Both the position numbers and the translations under genes were made by a program. The notes under the pieces are model-generated. The model saw nothing but the letters and a program-made list of their open reading frames with translations, was not told the origin of the DNA and ran no database searches. This document shows, piece by piece, positions 41,768 through 50,369 of a stretch of 62,417 nt of DNA; position 1 is the first letter of the stretch, and each line of letters begins with the position of its first letter. Origin of the DNA: Meinhardsimonia xiamenensis (GTDB taxonomy: Bacteria > Pseudomonadota > Alphaproteobacteria > Rhodobacterales > Rhodobacteraceae); the NCBI RefSeq assembly GCF_900102905.1, contig NZ_FNFV01000009.1:1-62417 (forward strand), read 5' to 3'.

Positions 41768-43341
41768 GGGGCGAACCTGTAGGCGGTGATTTCGGTGAAG
41801 CGGCCCGCGGGGCGGACGGCGATCTCGGTGGGGCGGCGGAGCCGGTCCGCGAGGATGAGCGCCTCGTCGACGGACGCAGGGATCTCCAGCTCGGGCGCCC
41901 GCTCGCGCCACCAGCTCGCGGCCTTCCGGCGCGGATAGCCCTCGTGCTCGAAGCAGACCCATTCCGTGTGGAAGGCGAACCCGCAGCGGTAGGTGACCTT
42001 GAGCGAGACCCGCCCGCCGCGCTTCTCGTGGCGGCTGTAGGTGACGTCGGTGACGCCGACCCATTGCGGTTTGCCGGTCGACAGCACCTCCAGCGTCGAG
42101 GCGGTCGGCTCGAGCTTCACCTCGCGGCCGGGGAACTCGAAGCCGCAACCGGGGCATTCGAGAGCCGCCGCAGCCACGATGGTCCCGCATTTCGGGCAGA
42201 TCTTCGTGGGCGGCGGCCCGTCGCCCGGACCGCCCGGCCGTTTGGGGCGCACCAGATCGATGGGGCCATGTCGGCGGACATTGCCCGCGAAGTCGAGAAC
42301 GAGGCAGTTCTCCTTGCCCGCGGCGAGCCGTGTGCCCCGACCGGCCATCTGGACATAGAGCCCCGCCGACTTCGTGGGCCGCAGCATGGCGATCAGGTCC
42401 ACGGCCGGCGCGTTGAAACCCGTCGTCAGCACGCCCATGGAGGCCAGCGCCCGAATCTCGCCGCGCTTGAAGGCGGCGATGATCGCGTCACGCTCGTCCT
42501 TCGGCGTCTTGCCGAAGATCGTCGCGCAGCTGACCCCGCGGCGGCGGAACTCCTCGGCGACATGGGTGGCGTGGCGGACACCCGAGCAGAAGGCGAGCCA
42601 GGACCGCCGCGTCTCGCCATGGGCGATGACCTCGTCCACGGCCGCGCGCGTGATCGCGTCCTGGTCGACCGCGTCCTCGAGATCGCGCGCGATGAACTCG
42701 CCACCGCGCGATCCCACGCCGGTCACGTCGAGGCGGGTCTTGGTCTGCTTCGAGATGAGCGGGGAGAGATAGCCCTGATCGATCAGGTCCCGGACCGACA
42801 CCTCGTAGGCGATGTCGGTGAAGAGCGCGTTCTCGCCCTCGTGCAGCATCCCGCTGTCGAGCCGGAACGGCGTCGCCGTCAGACCGATCACCTTGAGCGC
42901 GGGGTTGATCGCCTGCAGATCGTTGAGGAAGCGGCGATACATGGTGTTCGACCGGCCCGGAATGAGATGGGCCTCGTCGATCAGCACCAGATCGGCATGG
43001 CCGATACGCGTCGCCTTGTCGTGGATCGACTGGATGCCGGCGAAGAGGATCCGGGCCCGCGCATCGCGGCGGCCGAGTCCGGCCGAGTAGATGCCAGCCG
43101 GTGCCTCGGGCCAGAGCCCCAGCATCTCGGCATGGTTCTGCGCGATCAGCTCGCGGACGTGGGTGACGACCAGCACGCGCTGGTCGGGCCAGGCCTTGAG
43201 TACGCCCTCGATGAAGGCGGCCATGACGAGGCTCTTGCCGCCGGCGGTGGGGATCACGACGAGCGGGTTGCCGCTCTCCTTCTCGAAATAGCCGTAGATC
43301 GAGGCGATCGCGGCCTGCTGGTAGGGGCGCAGGGTCAGCAT
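41602..43341 (-). CDS. Phage DEAD/DEAH-box helicase
   Basis: A 579-residue superfamily-2 helicase: Q-motif-like LRPYQQAAIASIYG, Walker A VVIPTAGGKSLVMAAFIEGV near residue 30, LVLIDEAHLIPG near 130, IGLTATPFRLD near 160, VLTTGFNAPAVDLIAML near 320, and the arginine finger YVQMAGRGTRLA near 345. A zinc ribbon (CPKCGTIVAAAALECPGCGF) follows near 395. It probably acts in phage replication or recombination. The start overlaps the stop of the nuclease gene. The last ~55 residues run through the start of the DUF6511 gene. Confidence 0.9.
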   Translation of the reverse strand: MLTLRPYQQAAIASIYGYFEKESGNPLVVIPTAGGKSLVMAAFIEGVLKAWPDQRVLVVTHVRELIAQNHAEMLGLWPEAPAGIYSAGLGRRDARARILFAGIQSIHDKATRIGHADLVLIDEAHLIPGRSNTMYRRFLNDLQAINPALKVIGLTATPFRLDSGMLHEGENALFTDIAYEVSVRDLIDQGYLSPLISKQTKTRLDVTGVGSRGGEFIARDLEDAVDQDAITRAAVDEVIAHGETRRSWLAFCSGVRHATHVAEEFRRRGVSCATIFGKTPKDERDAIIAAFKRGEIRALASMGVLTTGFNAPAVDLIAMLRPTKSAGLYVQMAGRGTRLAAGKENCLVLDFAGNVRRHGPIDLVRPKRPGGPGDGPPPTKICPKCGTIVAAAALECPGCGFEFPGREVKLEPTASTLEVLSTGKPQWVGVTDVTYSRHEKRGGRVSLKVTYRCGFAFHTEWVCFEHEGYPRRKAASWWRERAPELEIPASVDEALILADRLRRPTEIAVRPAGRFTEITAYRFAPCLTSVPGSAPSAIENPAAGAGSTRALPSPTRDATRAAETSAAGLARTSATGGRA

Positions 43342-44339
43342 GCGGCGGCCTCCTCTTCGCGGGCGTCGTTGGTCCAGGCCGAGCCGTCGCGCATGCGGTA
43401 GGAGACGAAGTCCTCGCCTGCGTCGGTCACCTCGCCGGGGACGAGATCGGGGATGAAAAGGTGCCGCGGGCAGGCGCGGCGCTGGTCCGCCGGGTCGAGC
43501 AGCCGGTCGTGGCGCGCGCAGTGCCAGCCGCCCACATCCCTGTTGGTCGCGCTTCCGGACGAAGAACCGGCGCCCGCTTCTTCTGGAAGCGCTTCGATGG
43601 GCGTCGAATGCAGGCAGGACCGGCAGGTGACGGCCGCGGCCCCCTCGCCGTGGCAGAGCTCGTGGTGGTCGCAGAAGCGGCATTCAAACCAGGCGGGATC
43701 CGCGCTGATCCGCTCGGGCGGATGCTGGGCGAAGATGATCCGCCGCGCCTTTTCCAGCAGGCGCTCGCCCATCTCGGGGTCGGCCGGCACGCGCTCGATG
43801 TGCAGCGCGTCGGTGTCCTTGCAGACCGCGACGTAGAGCGCCCGCGTGATGCCGGTCAGGTGCATGTAGACCTGCATCTGCGCCGCGTGCTGGGGCTTGG
43901 CGAGCGCGACGCCCTTGGCGACCAGCTCGGCGAAGCTCTTCGCGGAATGCGTCTTGAACTCGACGACGTGCCAGGTCTTCGGCGCCTCGAGCAGGCCGAG
44001 GGCGACGGCGTCGAGCGAGCCGCCGAAGTGACCGCCATGGGCTTCGACGCGGAACTGCCGTCCGGTCTCGGGATCGACCTCCAGCACCGTGGCGCCGGTG
44101 GCGCGCAGATCGCGGACGAGCCGGGACTCCTCCAGCTGGCCGGTCTCGAACAGCCGCAGGATGCGGCCCGTGTGCCGCGCGGGCGTTGCCCAGCGGAAGT
44201 CGTACCAGAGCGCACGGGCGCAGGACTTGCCGATCAGCGAGGCGCCGAGGTGGTCGCGGAAGCCGTCGCCCTGCCGGGCCTCGTAGGAGGCGTAGATCGC
44301 GGAAAGGGTCGGCGTCGGGGGTTCGGGAAGCTCGGCCAT
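43335..44339 (-). CDS. Cas4/RecB-like PD-(D/E)XK exonuclease
   Basis: A 334-residue nuclease: GASLIGKSCARALWYDFRWA near residue 33 (Cys), GHFGGSLDAVALGLLEA then TWHVVEFKTHSAKSFAEL near 125 (D...ExK catalytic set), QHAAQMQVYMHLTGITRALY, and a Cys cluster ECRFCDHHELCHG near 225. This is the Cas4-like layout, in which three late Cys and one early Cys hold an iron-sulfur cluster. The remaining C-terminal ~90 residues have a second Cys/His set (CRSCLHS...HCARHDRLLDPADQRRAC). It probably processes DNA ends in phage recombination. Confidence 0.85.
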   Translation of the reverse strand: MAELPEPPTPTLSAIYASYEARQGDGFRDHLGASLIGKSCARALWYDFRWATPARHTGRILRLFETGQLEESRLVRDLRATGATVLEVDPETGRQFRVEAHGGHFGGSLDAVALGLLEAPKTWHVVEFKTHSAKSFAELVAKGVALAKPQHAAQMQVYMHLTGITRALYVAVCKDTDALHIERVPADPEMGERLLEKARRIIFAQHPPERISADPAWFECRFCDHHELCHGEGAAAVTCRSCLHSTPIEALPEEAGAGSSSGSATNRDVGGWHCARHDRLLDPADQRRACPRHLFIPDLVPGEVTDAGEDFVSYRMRDGSAWTNDAREEEAAAC

Positions 44340-44704
44340 CAGCATGCCTCCTCCCGCTCGAGCCGTGCCCGCGCCTCCGCCAGCACCGCGGTCCAGGCGG
44401 CGCTATCATGGCGTTCGCGCAGGACGGCGATGATCGTGTCCTTTAGCCGTTCGCGCCGGCGGCGGCCGCCCTGACGGGCGACGATCTCGGCGCGCTCGCG
44501 GTTGAGGTGGCGCAGCGCCGTGCGCGCGCGGTGAAACCAGTCGGGGTCGATCGGCCTGGCCGTGCGTTGCCGCGCCAGATCGGCCGTCGCGATCTGCGTG
44601 CGGATCTTCGCGATGGCGTCCTCGATCTCGATCAGGCGCCTTGTGTCGTCAGGCAAGCCGGGGGTGTTCGCGGCCGCGCTGGCCGCGTCGGTAGTGTTGG
44701 TCAT
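44339..44704 (-). CDS. Hypothetical phage early protein
   Basis: A 121-residue, strongly helical, Arg/Ala-rich protein (DDTRRLIEIEDAIAKIRTQI, FHRARTALRHLNRERAEIVA) with a likely coiled coil. It lies between the DUF669 and nuclease genes and overlaps the nuclease ATG. Homologues in related prophages have no known function. Confidence 0.65.
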   Translation of the reverse strand: MTNTTDAASAAANTPGLPDDTRRLIEIEDAIAKIRTQIATADLARQRTARPIDPDWFHRARTALRHLNRERAEIVARQGGRRRRERLKDTIIAVLRERHDSAAWTAVLAEARARLEREEAC

Positions 44705-44772
44705 GGTCTGTCTCTCGGGTCTGGCGATGTGCGGGCCGCGAGCCGTGTCTCAGCTCGCGGCGGCCGAGGGCG

Positions 44773-45279
44773 TCAGCTCTTGCGGTTCCAGGGCGCGGTG
44801 GCCGGGCGGGCGGGTGCCGACTGGGCGGGCGCGCTGGCCGGCTGCGTGGCGGCGGGCTTGGGCGGGGCCGCCTGCGCCGGGGTTTCCGGGACCATGTAGC
44901 GGATCGTGTTGCGCTCGCCATAACCGTTCTTCGGGGGCTTCACGCCGACCTGGATCGTCATCGGGATCAGGTGCAGCTCCTCGCTGTCGTTCACCTGAAG
45001 CTTGCCCGTGGCGTGGCAGATCGCCGACAGCGTGCGCTGCGCGATCTCGACCGTGGTGGGGTTGGCGTTCACCAGGTTCAGCTGGTCGAAGATCTTGCGC
45101 CCTTTGTGCGGCCCCTCGAGGATGTCGAGCATCAGCCAGAGATACTGCCCCATCCCGTTCTTGGTGACGCGCATCTCGCTCTCGACGATCTGGGCGCGGT
45201 ACCTGCCGGCGGGCAGGATCTCGTAGGCGGTGGCGGGCTCGATGCCGGTGGCGTCAAAGGCGGTGTCAAAACGTGCCAT
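44773..45279 (-). CDS. DUF669 protein (putative ssDNA-binding)
   Basis: A 168-residue protein matching DUF669, found beside RecA-like ATPases in phage recombination modules: PAGRYRAQIVESEMRVTKNG, YLWLMLDILEGPHKGRKIFD, and RTLSAICHATGKLQVND. The OB-like core is followed by a Pro/Ala-rich flexible tail ending APWNRKS, as in single-strand binding proteins. It probably coats ssDNA for the adjacent ATPase. Confidence 0.85.
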   Translation of the reverse strand: MARFDTAFDATGIEPATAYEILPAGRYRAQIVESEMRVTKNGMGQYLWLMLDILEGPHKGRKIFDQLNLVNANPTTVEIAQRTLSAICHATGKLQVNDSEELHLIPMTIQVGVKPPKNGYGERNTIRYMVPETPAQAAPPKPAATQPASAPAQSAPARPATAPWNRKS

Positions 45280-45303
45280 GGTTCTGTTCCTTGTCTGTCT
45301 GGA

Positions 45304-46092
45304 TCATTCGGTGGCCGGCGCGGCCGGAGCGGGTGGGGAAGCCTCGGCGGAACCGCCCTCCATGGCGGCGACGAAGGCCGACCACTCGAGAGGCAGGGTT
45401 TCCGGCAGGCCGTAGCGGTTCTTGGCGAGGAAGGCGGGACGCTCCTCGGTGTGCATGACGCGCGCACCGGACCCGAGCGCCCGGGTCACCTTCTTGTTGA
45501 AGCCGACGTCGGACTTGCTGACCGAGATCCGGTAGTTCGCGAAGAGCACGACGTCCGAGTGCTCCTGCAAGAGCGCCGAGGCGCGCGCCTGCAGCTTGAT
45601 CACGTAGCGGTCGTAGGGCTCGTGCTCGGGGCTGTCGAAGCGCCTGACGTCGGTGTGGGCGATCTGGATGACCGCCATGCCATTGCGGTCGCGGAGCGCG
45701 TTCAGCCGGTCGATGTACTCGCGCCAGATGGTCAGCGCCTCGGCGTAGCCCTTGCCGAAGCCGGGGCTTTCGATCGACTGCCAGCCGTTGCGCCGGCAGG
45801 CCTCGGCCCAGATCAGCGGCTCCAGCCAGTCCACGCTGTCGACCACCACCGTGGAATAGCTATGGTCCTCCTCGAGCAGGGCGTCCAGCGCCTCGGCGAC
45901 CTCGGCATAGCTCGTCGCCAGCGGGAAATGCGGCACCTGCAGCTTGCCGAGACCATCCTCGGTGAGGACGAACACCGGCGCGTCGGCCGACGCGGCGAAG
46001 GTGGACTTGCCGATGCCGGCGACGCCGTGAATGAGCACGCGCGGCGGGCGCAGAACCGACGAGGTTTGCAGGGATGCAAGCGAGATGGCCAT
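45304..46092 (-). CDS. RecA/Sak4-like ATP-binding recombination protein
   Basis: A 262-residue P-loop ATPase: Walker A VLIHGVAGIGKSTFAASADA near residue 19, Walker B YSTVVVDSVDWLEPLIWAEA near 85, then DRNGMAVIQIAHTDVRRFDS (sensor-like). It matches the phage AAA_24/Sak4-type family that, with DUF669, promotes single-strand annealing. The ATG overlaps the preceding stop (ATGA). Confidence 0.85.
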   Translation of the reverse strand: MAISLASLQTSSVLRPPRVLIHGVAGIGKSTFAASADAPVFVLTEDGLGKLQVPHFPLATSYAEVAEALDALLEEDHSYSTVVVDSVDWLEPLIWAEACRRNGWQSIESPGFGKGYAEALTIWREYIDRLNALRDRNGMAVIQIAHTDVRRFDSPEHEPYDRYVIKLQARASALLQEHSDVVLFANYRISVSKSDVGFNKKVTRALGSGARVMHTEERPAFLAKNRYGLPETLPLEWSAFVAAMEGGSAEASPPAPAAPATE

Positions 46093-46577
46093 CAGCGCGC
46101 CTCCTCGCCGATGAGCAGCCGGAACTTCGGCTTGCCCGCCCGCACCGTGCGCGCGGGCTCGAACTCTTGGCGGAGGTCCTTGGGCCAGGCGGTGTATTTG
46201 CGCTCGGGTACGCTCAACACAATGCCGACGTAGTCGGCGGGGTTGGCGCCATCGGCCCCGATGCGCTCGACCAGACCGGCGAGCAACGCCTGGTCCCAAT
46301 CGACGCGCTTGGGCAGCTCCGCGACCACCGTGACCGGGCCGTCCTGGAAACGCACGGTGCCGGTGTCCCTGCCTTCCGCACGGCGGGCGGCCTGTGCCCG
46401 GTCGCCGTATTTCAGGGCGATCGCGCCATCGAGCCAGTCGCAGAGGGTCTTCGCAGAGCGCAGCCGCTCGTCGGCGTCATGTTTCAGGAGCGCCAGCTGA
46501 TCGCCCGGCAGCGCGGCGATCTCGCCCACCGGCAGGGTGGGAAGGTCGTCGAGGGTGATGCGGTTGGAAATCGTCAT
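46092..46577 (-). CDS. Hypothetical phage early protein
   Basis: A 161-residue protein (LDDLPTLPVGEIAALPGDQL...LKHDADERLRSAKTLCDWLD...DGPVTVVAELPKRVDWDQAL...). A helical first half resembles small host-nuclease-inhibitor-like proteins; the second half is beta-rich and ends in a basic tail. It sits between the AlpA-like regulator and the RecA-like ATPase. No function is known. ATG 46577 follows GAGGGGGC. Confidence 0.68.
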   Translation of the reverse strand: MTISNRITLDDLPTLPVGEIAALPGDQLALLKHDADERLRSAKTLCDWLDGAIALKYGDRAQAARRAEGRDTGTVRFQDGPVTVVAELPKRVDWDQALLAGLVERIGADGANPADYVGIVLSVPERKYTAWPKDLRQEFEPARTVRAGKPKFRLLIGEEAR

Positions 46578-46587
46578 GGCCGCCCCC

Positions 46588-46797
46588 TCACGCCAGTTTC
46601 GCGGTGGGCTTGTCGGCCGTGCTCGAGCAGTGCCGGTTGGCCTCGTAGGCCTCGACATCCTCGAGCCGGTACACGACCCGGCCCCCGATCTTGATGAAGG
46701 CGGGACCTTCGCCGCTCCAACGCCAGCGCTCCAGCGTGCGCGGGCTGATCTTCCATCGAGCCGCCAGCTCGACCTGGTTGAGATGTGTGACTGACAT
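46588..46797 (-). CDS. AlpA/excisionase-type helix-turn-helix protein
   Basis: A 69-residue MerR-like DNA-binding protein: LNQVELAARWKISPRTLERW then RWSGEGPAFIKIGGRVVYRL and EDVEAYEANRH are the AlpA/HTH_17 signature. Such proteins act as excisionase or as activators of phage early genes. It is the first gene of the early operon and has a purine-rich ribosome site (GAAGGAGACGACG). Confidence 0.85.
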   Translation of the reverse strand: MSVTHLNQVELAARWKISPRTLERWRWSGEGPAFIKIGGRVVYRLEDVEAYEANRHCSSTADKPTAKLA

Positions 46798-46910
46798 CGT
46801 CGTCTCCTTCGCGATTAGCCGAATGCCTGCGAAGGAGACTGGGGCATGCGCGGGGAGGAGATGGGGAGGTCAGAGGGAGCGGGAACGGGAGGAATGCGGC
46901 TTGAGGCGCC

Positions 46911-46944
46911 CGAAAACGAAAACGGCCGCCCCGAAGGGCGGCCG
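46911..46944 (-). terminator. Rho-independent terminator of the regulatory operon
   Basis: CGGCCGCCC (46923-46931), loop CGAA, GGGCGGCCG (46936-46944) is a perfect 9-base stem. Read on the minus strand it is followed by TTTTCGTTTT. It lies 22 bases past the stop of the 46966-47910 gene and separates the regulator genes from the early operon. Confidence 0.85.
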
Positions 46945-46965
46945 GATCGCCGGGATTGTGCGGCG

Positions 46966-47910
46966 TCAGACTTCGAGCCAGCAGTTGGAGCCGCTTTCCC
47001 GAATGACCTCCCGCCATGTCGGGTGGCCCCCGAAGAGGTCCTTCAATCTCTTCACCGAAGGCCCGCATTCGGCTTCCTCGAGAATGCGTGCAACCGGCAG
47101 GACCGGGTCGCCGTCAAGCCAGGCCTCGGCCAGCATGGCGACGGCGATCTTCTGCTTGCCGCCGGTGAACTCGTGCCATTTGCCGTGGACAATCAGCACA
47201 CCGCCATCGCCGGAGACCCAGACGGGCCCCTGGTGCGACGGGCCCTTGAGCAGCCGTGCCGCAAGGATTTCGGGGGCGACCGCAAGCCCGTCCTCGTGTT
47301 CGACCACATCCTCCAGCGCGACGAGCTCGTGACCCCGGATGAACGGAACGGGCATTCGTCCCGGCGGGTCGAGAACGATGACCACGCGAAGACCGTCGGA
47401 TGGCCGACGCTGGACGAGTTCGCGAAAGGCCGCGAAACCCTCCGGCCTGGTCAGCCCCCGCGCCACCCATATCCCCACCCGAGCGGCACGCCTTGGCAGC
47501 CGCGCCGTCCCGAAATCCAGCGCCGCGTCGTCGAGATACGGCACCGGGTCATTTCCGAGCGAACAATCGAGCTTGGCGACAACTCGCCGAGCTCCTGCCG
47601 CCATGTCCAACGCATGGACGCGGCGGCGCTCGCTCGTGCGCTCGTCCTGCCAGGCCCAATTGCCCAGGTGACCCGCACGCCCGGTGAGCGGGTGGGTGAT
47701 CACCGCCACGGGCGTGTCGTCAAGATCGTCCGACGCGACGATGCATGTGCTGCTGCCATGCGGCACGAGCAGCCCCGCTTCCATCAGCGCCTCGCCCGCG
47801 CCGCCCATCTGCGCCAGCGCGAAGGCCGAGACCCGCGCGCCGCGGGTCCCGGCGATGGACGAGAGCAGCCGACGGGCGGCGCGATCAATCCTCGAAGAGT
47901 TGCGGGTCAT
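46966..47910 (-). CDS. Conserved-looking hypothetical protein beside ImmA/IrrE locus
   Basis: A 314-residue protein I do not recognise. A basic N-terminal helix (RIDRAARRLLSSIAGTRGAR) and a possible winged-helix C-terminus (GGKQKIAVAMLAEAWLDGDP, KRLKDLFGGHPTWREVIRES) flank a beta-rich middle (LRVVIVLDPPGRMPVPFIRG). No ATPase or nuclease motif is seen. Its start overlaps the previous gene by 26 bases, and it ends at a strong terminator, so it is the last gene of the XRE-ImmA operon. Confidence 0.7.
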   Translation of the reverse strand: MTRNSSRIDRAARRLLSSIAGTRGARVSAFALAQMGGAGEALMEAGLLVPHGSSTCIVASDDLDDTPVAVITHPLTGRAGHLGNWAWQDERTSERRRVHALDMAAGARRVVAKLDCSLGNDPVPYLDDAALDFGTARLPRRAARVGIWVARGLTRPEGFAAFRELVQRRPSDGLRVVIVLDPPGRMPVPFIRGHELVALEDVVEHEDGLAVAPEILAARLLKGPSHQGPVWVSGDGGVLIVHGKWHEFTGGKQKIAVAMLAEAWLDGDPVLPVARILEEAECGPSVKRLKDLFGGHPTWREVIRESGSNCWLEV

Positions 47911-49072
47911 CGACGAGGATCCCCCAGCGCCGCAGGTATTTCTCGCCGATCAGCTGTTCGGTCGCGGTCCGATCCTTCAGATCGCAGCCATGCGGCCAGG
48001 TGACGGTGAAGCTCAGCGTCCGTCGCCGTCCGCTCCCCGGGCGCCGGGCGAGCTTCACGGCGATCCTCGCGCGCGTGGCGACGTAGGCGTCGCTCAGCGG
48101 CGTGCGATCACCGAAGCGCTCCTCCGCCTTCATCCAGATCGTCTCGTCTGCGCGCGCGGGTTTCTCCAGCGTCACCCTGAAATCGCTGTCGTCGATCGGC
48201 ATCACGCGCAGCTCACGCACCTCGACCGCCTCGATCCCGTCCTCCGGATCGACGGGGAATTCGTGGTGCGAGAGCAGAACGGACAGGTCATAACACCGCA
48301 GCGGCAGGCGGTTTTCCTCGAACGCGATCCCAAGGAGATGCGTGACCGTCGCCTTGACGATCTCGCTGCGCGTCGCCCTGTCGCCGGCGACAACCTCGAT
48401 GCCGCCGGTTGCCGCTTCATAGGTCACCGCGGCCTCGAACACCGGACGATAGGCCTGCCGGACAAGCGACCCCTTGTCGTCGAAGCGGAGCAGATCGTCG
48501 GGCCGTCCCTCGCGGTAGATCGTCACCTGCACCAGGTCGCATTCGTCGCCTTCGAGGGTCGTGCGCACGCGGTCGAAGATGTCCACATGGACATGCGTGG
48601 CGCCCGAGAATGCCTTGAGCGCTGAGACGAACGCCTCGATCGCGCCCTCCTCGCGCCGCACGGCGCGGCCGGCTTCCGTCATGAAGCCTGCCCACATCCG
48701 TCCGCGCCGGCGGTCCTCCGTGAAGCGGACCTCCTCGGCATGGCGAAAACGCTCCGGCGCATTCAGGAACATCCAGAGCGCTCGGGCATGGGCATTCGAG
48801 AGCCCGTCGAGCACGGCGGGGTTCTCGGCAACACTGTAGATGGCCGCCTGCCCCGCCTCGTCCGCCAGGGCGTTCACACGCTCGGCATCGTTCGAGATGC
48901 GGTCCCGCTGGGACCGGGTCATCTCCTCGATGGCGCCAAGCAACGGCCTCGGGAGCTCCGTCTCGGGCAGGCTCCAGTCGAAGCCGGCGGGAAGGCCGAT
49001 TTCCGGCCGGTCGAAATAGTCGCGCAGCGCCTCACCCGGCGTCTTGCGAAGGAAAGTGGAAAGTGCGGTCAC
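47885..49072 (-). CDS. Hypothetical protein of the ImmA/IrrE locus
   Basis: A 395-residue protein of unknown family. The first ~130 residues are helical (LSTFLRKTPGEALRDYFDRP...HARALWMFLNAPERFRHAEE); the centre has long beta stretches (THVHVDIFDRVRTTLEGDEC, LVQVTIYREGRPDDLLRFDD); the end is basic. The GTG start at 49072 has AGGAG 6 bases upstream, better than a GTG at 49165 without one. With the next gene it forms a two-gene block of unknown purpose behind the XRE/ImmA pair. Confidence 0.7.
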   Translation of the reverse strand: MTALSTFLRKTPGEALRDYFDRPEIGLPAGFDWSLPETELPRPLLGAIEEMTRSQRDRISNDAERVNALADEAGQAAIYSVAENPAVLDGLSNAHARALWMFLNAPERFRHAEEVRFTEDRRRGRMWAGFMTEAGRAVRREEGAIEAFVSALKAFSGATHVHVDIFDRVRTTLEGDECDLVQVTIYREGRPDDLLRFDDKGSLVRQAYRPVFEAAVTYEAATGGIEVVAGDRATRSEIVKATVTHLLGIAFEENRLPLRCYDLSVLLSHHEFPVDPEDGIEAVEVRELRVMPIDDSDFRVTLEKPARADETIWMKAEERFGDRTPLSDAYVATRARIAVKLARRPGSGRRRTLSFTVTWPHGCDLKDRTATEQLIGEKYLRRWGILVDDPQLFED

Positions 49073-49181
49073 CGGGTTCTCCTTTCTGGCGATTCCATTG
49101 TCGGCTGATCTGCTAATCAGCGTATATCGCACCAGAAGGGAGTCAATCGCAAAAATACGCGCCACCGCGGATTGGCGTATA

Positions 49182-49901
49182 TCAGTCGAAAAGCGACGGC
49201 TGGCCCTGCACCGTCGTGATCAGGTTGAGCTTAAGCAGCCGCACGCGCGCCGCCTCCTCGGAGACCGCGAACTGCGCCATCACCCTTCGGATCAGCTCCG
49301 CGGCGTGTTCGGAGGCCACGTGGATGTTGCCGTGCAGCTCGCGCGGCGCGCAGTAGTCGGAAACCAGGCGCCGCAACGGCGTGGCCGGCATCAGGATCGC
49401 GCCGCTGATGTATCCGGCCTGCCATTCCATCCAGTCGGTCTGCGGTGCGCCGAGAATGTTGTCGCGCCTGGAGATGGCCTTGTTGGCGTTCGGGTCGCGG
49501 TCTAGCAGGTCGCCGGTCGCGAACTTCTCGGCCCAGAGCGGCCCGTGGAATTTCACGTGGCCGAATTCGTGGGTGAGCGTCGTTCTGAAGCGGTTCTCGC
49601 GCCGATCATCGGCCGAGATGCGTTCCGAGATCGCCACTCTCGGCATCCGGTCGGCGAAGAATTCGGTCACCCCTTCGACATCGTCGCCGTAGCCGGAAAG
49701 GTCGGCATAGGTGTCGAGATCCTCGACATGCGCCTCGACGAGCACAGTCAGGTCATCGGTGCTGACCGGATAGGCGACCCTCTTCTTGTGGGAGAGCAGG
49801 AACTCCTGGATCAGCCGTTCGCATTCGGCGTCGAGCTCGCGTGCTTCAAAGTAGGGGCGCCGCGGAAAGCGCCCGGTGTTGTCCGGGATCATCCGCACCA
49901 T
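49182..49901 (-). CDS. ImmA/IrrE-family metallopeptidase
   Basis: A 239-residue zinc metallopeptidase: TTLTHEFGHVKFHGPLWAEK near residue 108 is the HExxH motif, preceded by ADDRRENRFR. The C-terminal part has a helical region (EHAAELIRRVMAQFAVSEEA ARVRLL in sequence). In ICEBs1 and phages such proteases cleave the adjacent XRE repressor on DNA damage, lifting repression. AAGGAG at the end of the repressor gene serves as its ribosome site. Confidence 0.9.
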   Translation of the reverse strand: MVRMIPDNTGRFPRRPYFEARELDAECERLIQEFLLSHKKRVAYPVSTDDLTVLVEAHVEDLDTYADLSGYGDDVEGVTEFFADRMPRVAISERISADDRRENRFRTTLTHEFGHVKFHGPLWAEKFATGDLLDRDPNANKAISRRDNILGAPQTDWMEWQAGYISGAILMPATPLRRLVSDYCAPRELHGNIHVASEHAAELIRRVMAQFAVSEEAARVRLLKLNLITTVQGQPSLFD

Positions 49902-49911
49902 GGCCCCGCCC

Positions 49912-50238
49912 TCACTCCTTAAGCGTCTTCCTGAAGTTCGCGAAGGCCCTGACCACCTTCTCGGGATCCGACGCTTCCCGGCGCAGGTCGTCCGGCAGCC
50001 GCCCCGCGAGCGCGAAGAGGTAGTCCTCCGGTATGTTCAGGATGCCGGAAAACTGCCGAATCAGGTGGCTGGAGCTGGGGCTGCGGCGGTCATGCTCGAT
50101 GTCGTTGAGGTACTGCGGGGAGATAGACCCGCCCCCCTCTTCCTTCATCACCCGCGCAGCGAGCTCCTTCTGGCTCATGCCAGCCGCCTTGCGCGCCTGC
50201 GCGATAGCGCGCCCGAAGGTCATCCCGTCGCTGGACAT
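49912..50238 (-). CDS. XRE-family transcriptional repressor
   Basis: A 108-residue repressor: GMTFGRAIAQARKAAGMSQK, ELAARVMKEEGGGSISPQYL, NDIEHDRRSPSSSHLIRQFS is a lambda-Cro/cI type helix-turn-helix. The C-terminal portion ends ASDPEKVVRAFANFRKTLKE. ImmA/IrrE lies directly downstream, so it is the probable cleavage target and lysogeny switch. ATG 50238 is preferred; a TTG at 50268 coincides with a promoter-like TTGACA. Confidence 0.88.
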   Translation of the reverse strand: MSSDGMTFGRAIAQARKAAGMSQKELAARVMKEEGGGSISPQYLNDIEHDRRSPSSSHLIRQFSGILNIPEDYLFALAGRLPDDLRREASDPEKVVRAFANFRKTLKE

Positions 50239-50267
50239 GGCCGGATCATCGCTGCATTCCCCTGTCA

Positions 50268-50295
50268 ATCCGCTTGTTCGCGGATAGGCGAATTG
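50268..50295. promoter_or_regulatory. Operator/promoter region between XRE gene and druH
   Basis: ATCCGC-TTGTTC-GCGGAT (50268-50285) is a perfect 6-base inverted repeat, and the minus strand carries TTGACA at 50268-50263. It overlaps GCGGATAGGCGAATTG (50280-50295), which resembles GCGGATTGGCGTATAT at 49167-49182 and GCGATTAGCCGAAT at 46811-46824, each just upstream of a gene in the switch region. I infer binding sites of the XRE repressor. Confidence 0.5.
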
Positions 50296-50369
50296 TTACC
50301 CATGAATGCGGAGAGAAGCAACTTCGCAGAGAATCAACCTCTCGGTGCGTAATTGTCCAAGGGGGGGCA

